Assembly (NCBI GenBank): GCA_020081605.1
Contig: JAHREC010000049.1
Span: 1,426,001 to 1,490,000 of the forward strand
Direction: 5' to 3'
DNA from: Albifimbria verrucaria
Taxonomy: Eukaryota; Ascomycota; Sordariomycetes; Hypocreales; Stachybotryaceae
Length of the DNA: 64,000 bases
Shown: piece after piece, positions 61,506-64,000 of the stretch
Layout of the letters: each line of letters opens with the position of its first letter
How positions within the stretch are numbered: position 1 is the stretch's first letter
Made by a program: the position numbers and the translations under genes
Notes under the pieces: model-generated
Told to the model about the DNA's origin: nothing
What the model saw: the letters and a program-made list of their open reading frames with translations, nothing else
Database searches by the model: none

Positions 61506-61752
61506 CCTCGGAGTCATGCACCATCAGTGGCCCTCCCTTGTTGCGTGCTGCTCTCAACACTAACCCCTTGGCCATTGGCGTATGGGCGTCCACATGACTT
61601 CATTCTCTTGCCCCGGGTTTCGGTTCACATGTGAAGCTGAGCCTTGGCCCAGACTGGCCTAGCGCCTCCCGCCCGCAGACCCCTCGGTACGGAGTAGGTA
61701 CCTCCTCAGGTACCTCCCCAAGTATCCACCAGCCAACTCAACTATGCCGAGG
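61506..61752. promoter_or_regulatory. Three CCTCGG/CCGAGG motifs upstream of FOX2 (FarA/FarB-type sites)
   Basis: CCTCGG at 61506-61511 and 61682-61687, and its complement CCGAGG at 61747-61752, all within 420 bp of the FOX2 start codon. CCTCGG is the known core bound by the fatty-acid-responsive Zn2Cys6 regulators FarA/FarB (Ctf1 group) of filamentous ascomycetes. Their presence before a peroxisomal beta-oxidation gene supports fatty-acid induction by inference. Confidence 0.6.
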
Positions 61753-61924
61753 CTCCCTCCGCGGCTCACCTTGTTTTAAAGAACCGAGCTTCAACTCTCT
61801 CTCGTCCTCTCGTCCTCTCCTCCTCCTCTCATCTCACAACCTCCCTCCCACCCTCTGCTTCTCGTCATCCACCGAGAAGCTCTGTACCATCACACACAAG
61901 ACGTCTCAGCCGTCGCACATCACA

Positions 61925-64000
61925 ATGGTTGAGCAATTGCGATACGACGGCCAGGTTGTCGTCGTCACCGGCGCCGGCGGTGGCCTCGGCAAGGCCTACG
62001 CCCTCTTCTTCGCTTCTAGGGGCGCCAATGTCGTCGTCAACGACCTGGGCGGCTCCTTCAACGGCGAGGGTAACTCCTCAAAGGTACCTCTACCGACTCC
62101 TCGTGCTCTCCCGCTCCCTGCTAACCTTCTCAGGCCGCCGACGTGGTCGTCAACGAGATCAAGGCCGCTGGCGGCAACGCTGTCGCAAACTACGACAGCG
62201 TCGAGAATGGCGACCGCATCATCGAGACCGCCATCAAGGCTTTTGGTCGCATCGACATCCTCCTCAACAACGCCGGCATCCTCCGCGACGTCAGCTTCAA
62301 GAATATGAAGGACGCCGACTGGGATCTCATTAACAAGGTCCACGTCAAGGGCTCCTACAAGTGCGCCCGCGCCGCCTGGCCCTATTTCAGGAAGCAAAAG
62401 TACGGCCGTGTCATCAACACCGCGTCCGCCGCCGGTCTGTTTGGCAGCTTCGGCCAGACCAACTACTCCGCCGCCAAGCTGGCCATGGTCGGCTTCACTG
62501 AGACCCTCGCCAAGGAGGGTGCCAAGTACAACATCCTCTGCAATGTCATTGCCCCCATTGGTACGTTGACCGCCTCTCGCCCTGATTCCAGCTGCTAACC
62601 GCCGCTCAGCCGCCAGCCGCATGACCCAGACCGTCATGCCTCCCGACGTTCTCGAGAACCTCAGGCCCGAGTGGGTCGTGCCCCTCGTCGCCGTCCTCGT
62701 CCACAAGAACAACGAGGAGACGGGCGGCATCTTCGAGGTCGGCGGTGGCCACTGCGCCAAGCTCCGCTGGGAGCGATCTAGCGGTCTCCTCCTCAAGGCC
62801 GACGACTCCTACACCCCCGGCGCCATCCTGAAGAAGTGGAACAAGGTTGTCGACTTCTCCAACCCTCAGTACCCCACCGGCCCCAACGACTTCCTGGGTC
62901 TGCTGGAAGAGTCCATGAAGATGGGCCCTAACGAGCAGGGTGAGACGCTCGACTTCAAGGGCCGTGTTGCCCTCATCACTGGTGGCGGCGCTGGTATCGG
63001 CCGCGCCTACGCCTTGGCCTTTGCCAAGCACGGCGCTTCCGTCGTCGTCAACGACCTGATGAACCCCGACGACGTCGTCGCGGAGATTAAGAAGCTAGGC
63101 GGCAAGGCCGTCGGCGTCAAGGCGTCCGCCGAGGACGGCGATGTTGTCGTCAAGGGCGCCATCGACGCCTTTGGCCGCGTTGACATCATCGTCAACAACG
63201 CCGGTATCCTCCGCGACAAGGCTTTTAGCAACATGGACGACAACCTGTGGGACCCCGTCATGAACGTCCACCTGCGCGGCACCTACAAGGTGACCAAGGC
63301 CGCCTGGCCCTACTTCCTCAAGCAAAAGTACGGCCGTGTCCTAAACACCACCTCCACCAGTGGTATCTACGGCAACTTTGGCCAGGCCAACTACGCTGCT
63401 GCCGTAAGCTAGCCTCCTCCCTGCGAAGCAAACCCAGCTAACATGTTTAGAAATGCGGTATCCTCGGTTTCTCCCGCGCTCTCGCGCTCGAGGGCTACAA
63501 GTACGGCATCTACGTCAACACCATTGCCCCCAACGCCGGCACCGCCATGACCGCCACCATTATGCCTCCCGAGATGGTCCAGGCCTTCAAGCCCGACTAC
63601 ATTGCTCCCTCGTGCTCGCCCTCTGCAGCGACAAGTGCCCTGACCCCACCGGTGGCCTGTACGAGGTCGGCAGCGGCTGGTGCGGCAAGACCCGCTGGCA
63701 GCGAACCGGAGGCCACGGCTTCCCCGTCGACGTCCCCCTCGTCCCCGAGGAGGTCCTCAAGTACTGGAAGGACATTGTCGAGTTTGACGGCCGGGCCGAC
63801 CACCCTGAGAAGACCCAGGATGGTCTGCTGAAGATTATGGCTAACATGGAGAACCGTAGCAAGCCCAAGAAGGTATGAGATTTTCTTGCCATTTGACGCG
63901 CGGATAGGCAGTCTTGTATATACTTTTCTAGCGTTAGATAATGCAAATCCTGCCAACTCAAGGCTAATTCAATGTTAGACGACCGAGTCTTCCGGTGACA
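61925..64000 (+). CDS. fox2: Peroxisomal multifunctional beta-oxidation enzyme FOX2 (3' partial)
   Basis: Catalyses the second and third steps of peroxisomal fatty-acid beta-oxidation (2-enoyl-CoA hydratase 2 and D-3-hydroxyacyl-CoA dehydrogenase). Exons 61925-62083, 62134-62560, 62610-63403, 63451-63872 and 63979 onward. Two tandem SDR dehydrogenase units are complete: unit A with [16 protein letters not shown] and NYSAAK; unit B with [16 protein letters not shown] and NYAAAK. The intron at 63404-63450 falls between the catalytic Tyr and Lys of unit B. The linker N-R-S-K-P-K-K leads to exon 5, where the C-terminal hydratase-2 domain and peroxisomal targeting signal should follow beyond the window. 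One C is missing at 63607-63609 ([14 protein letters not shown]). The start at 61925 is the first ATG of the conserved [10 protein letters not shown]-terminus, in a CACAATGG context. Confidence 0.96.

Larger units (their letters stand above)
60863..61924. other. Divergent intergenic region TDA10 / FOX2
   Basis: Head-to-head promoter region. AT-rich in the middle (61,120-61,380, including an AATA repeat) and C/T-rich from 61,780 to the FOX2 start, typical of a fungal core promoter. Three CCTCGG motifs are listed separately. Confidence 0.6.

Noticed and set aside
61996..62796. 266-codon open frame on the minus strand over FOX2
   Set aside because: Antisense shadow of the GC-rich third codon positions in the first dehydrogenase unit; Val/Gly/Asp-rich composition with no domain.

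Overview
The window is nuclear DNA of a filamentous ascomycete. Introns are short (about 50-110 nt) and GT-AG, intergenic DNA carries TACC/GGTA-type and trinucleotide microsatellites, and the proteins are the filamentous-fungal forms of dynein heavy chain, HOG1/p38 MAP kinase, GNA-3-type G-alpha and a double-dehydrogenase FOX2. I infer Sordariomycetes, possibly Hypocreales. Species cannot be fixed from the sequence alone.

Layout: cytoplasmic dynein heavy chain (2-9745, +, 5' end outside the window); Clr5-domain protein (10488-12005, -); DUF1774-like membrane protein (14377-15410, +); ABCC/MRP-type transporter (16157-21000, -); mitochondrial-type phosphopantetheinyl transferase (22407-23101, -); orphan multi-pass membrane protein (23875-26011, +); HOG1 MAP kinase (26989-28514, -); glycogen phosphorylase (32963-36026, -); GNA-3-type G-alpha (38466-39833, -); AVL9 (46127-48528, +); cullin-1 (49147-51664, -); DUF3887-like alpha/beta hydrolase (53070-54436, +); SRF1-like membrane protein (54928-56044, -); ECM11-domain protein (58127-59603, +); TDA10-type P-loop kinase (59892-60862, -); peroxisomal multifunctional enzyme FOX2 (61925-64000, +, 3' end outside the window).

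The most important technical point is that almost every gene is broken by isolated one-base losses, nearly all in short homopolymers. I place close to 50. Adding back the inferred bases makes the exon totals divisible by three and gives family-typical lengths: HOG1 357 aa, G-alpha 355 aa, glycogen phosphorylase 884 aa, cullin 768 aa. The pattern is best read as a sequencing or assembly artefact, not as pseudogenes, and open reading frames in this window should not be taken at face value.

The genes are mostly conserved housekeeping and signalling genes rather than a cluster or mobile island. HOG1, glycogen phosphorylase and the cAMP-pathway-type G-alpha lie consecutively on the minus strand, and FOX2 has three copies of the fungal fatty-acid-response core CCTCGG in its upstream region. 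I found no tRNA or rRNA gene, transposon, CRISPR array, viral gene or biosynthetic cluster, and no clear new multi-gene system. The least explained items are the orphan membrane protein (23.9-26.0 kb), the Clr5-domain protein, the bacterial-looking hydrolase, and two long apparently gene-free stretches (28.5-33.0 and 39.8-46.1 kb).
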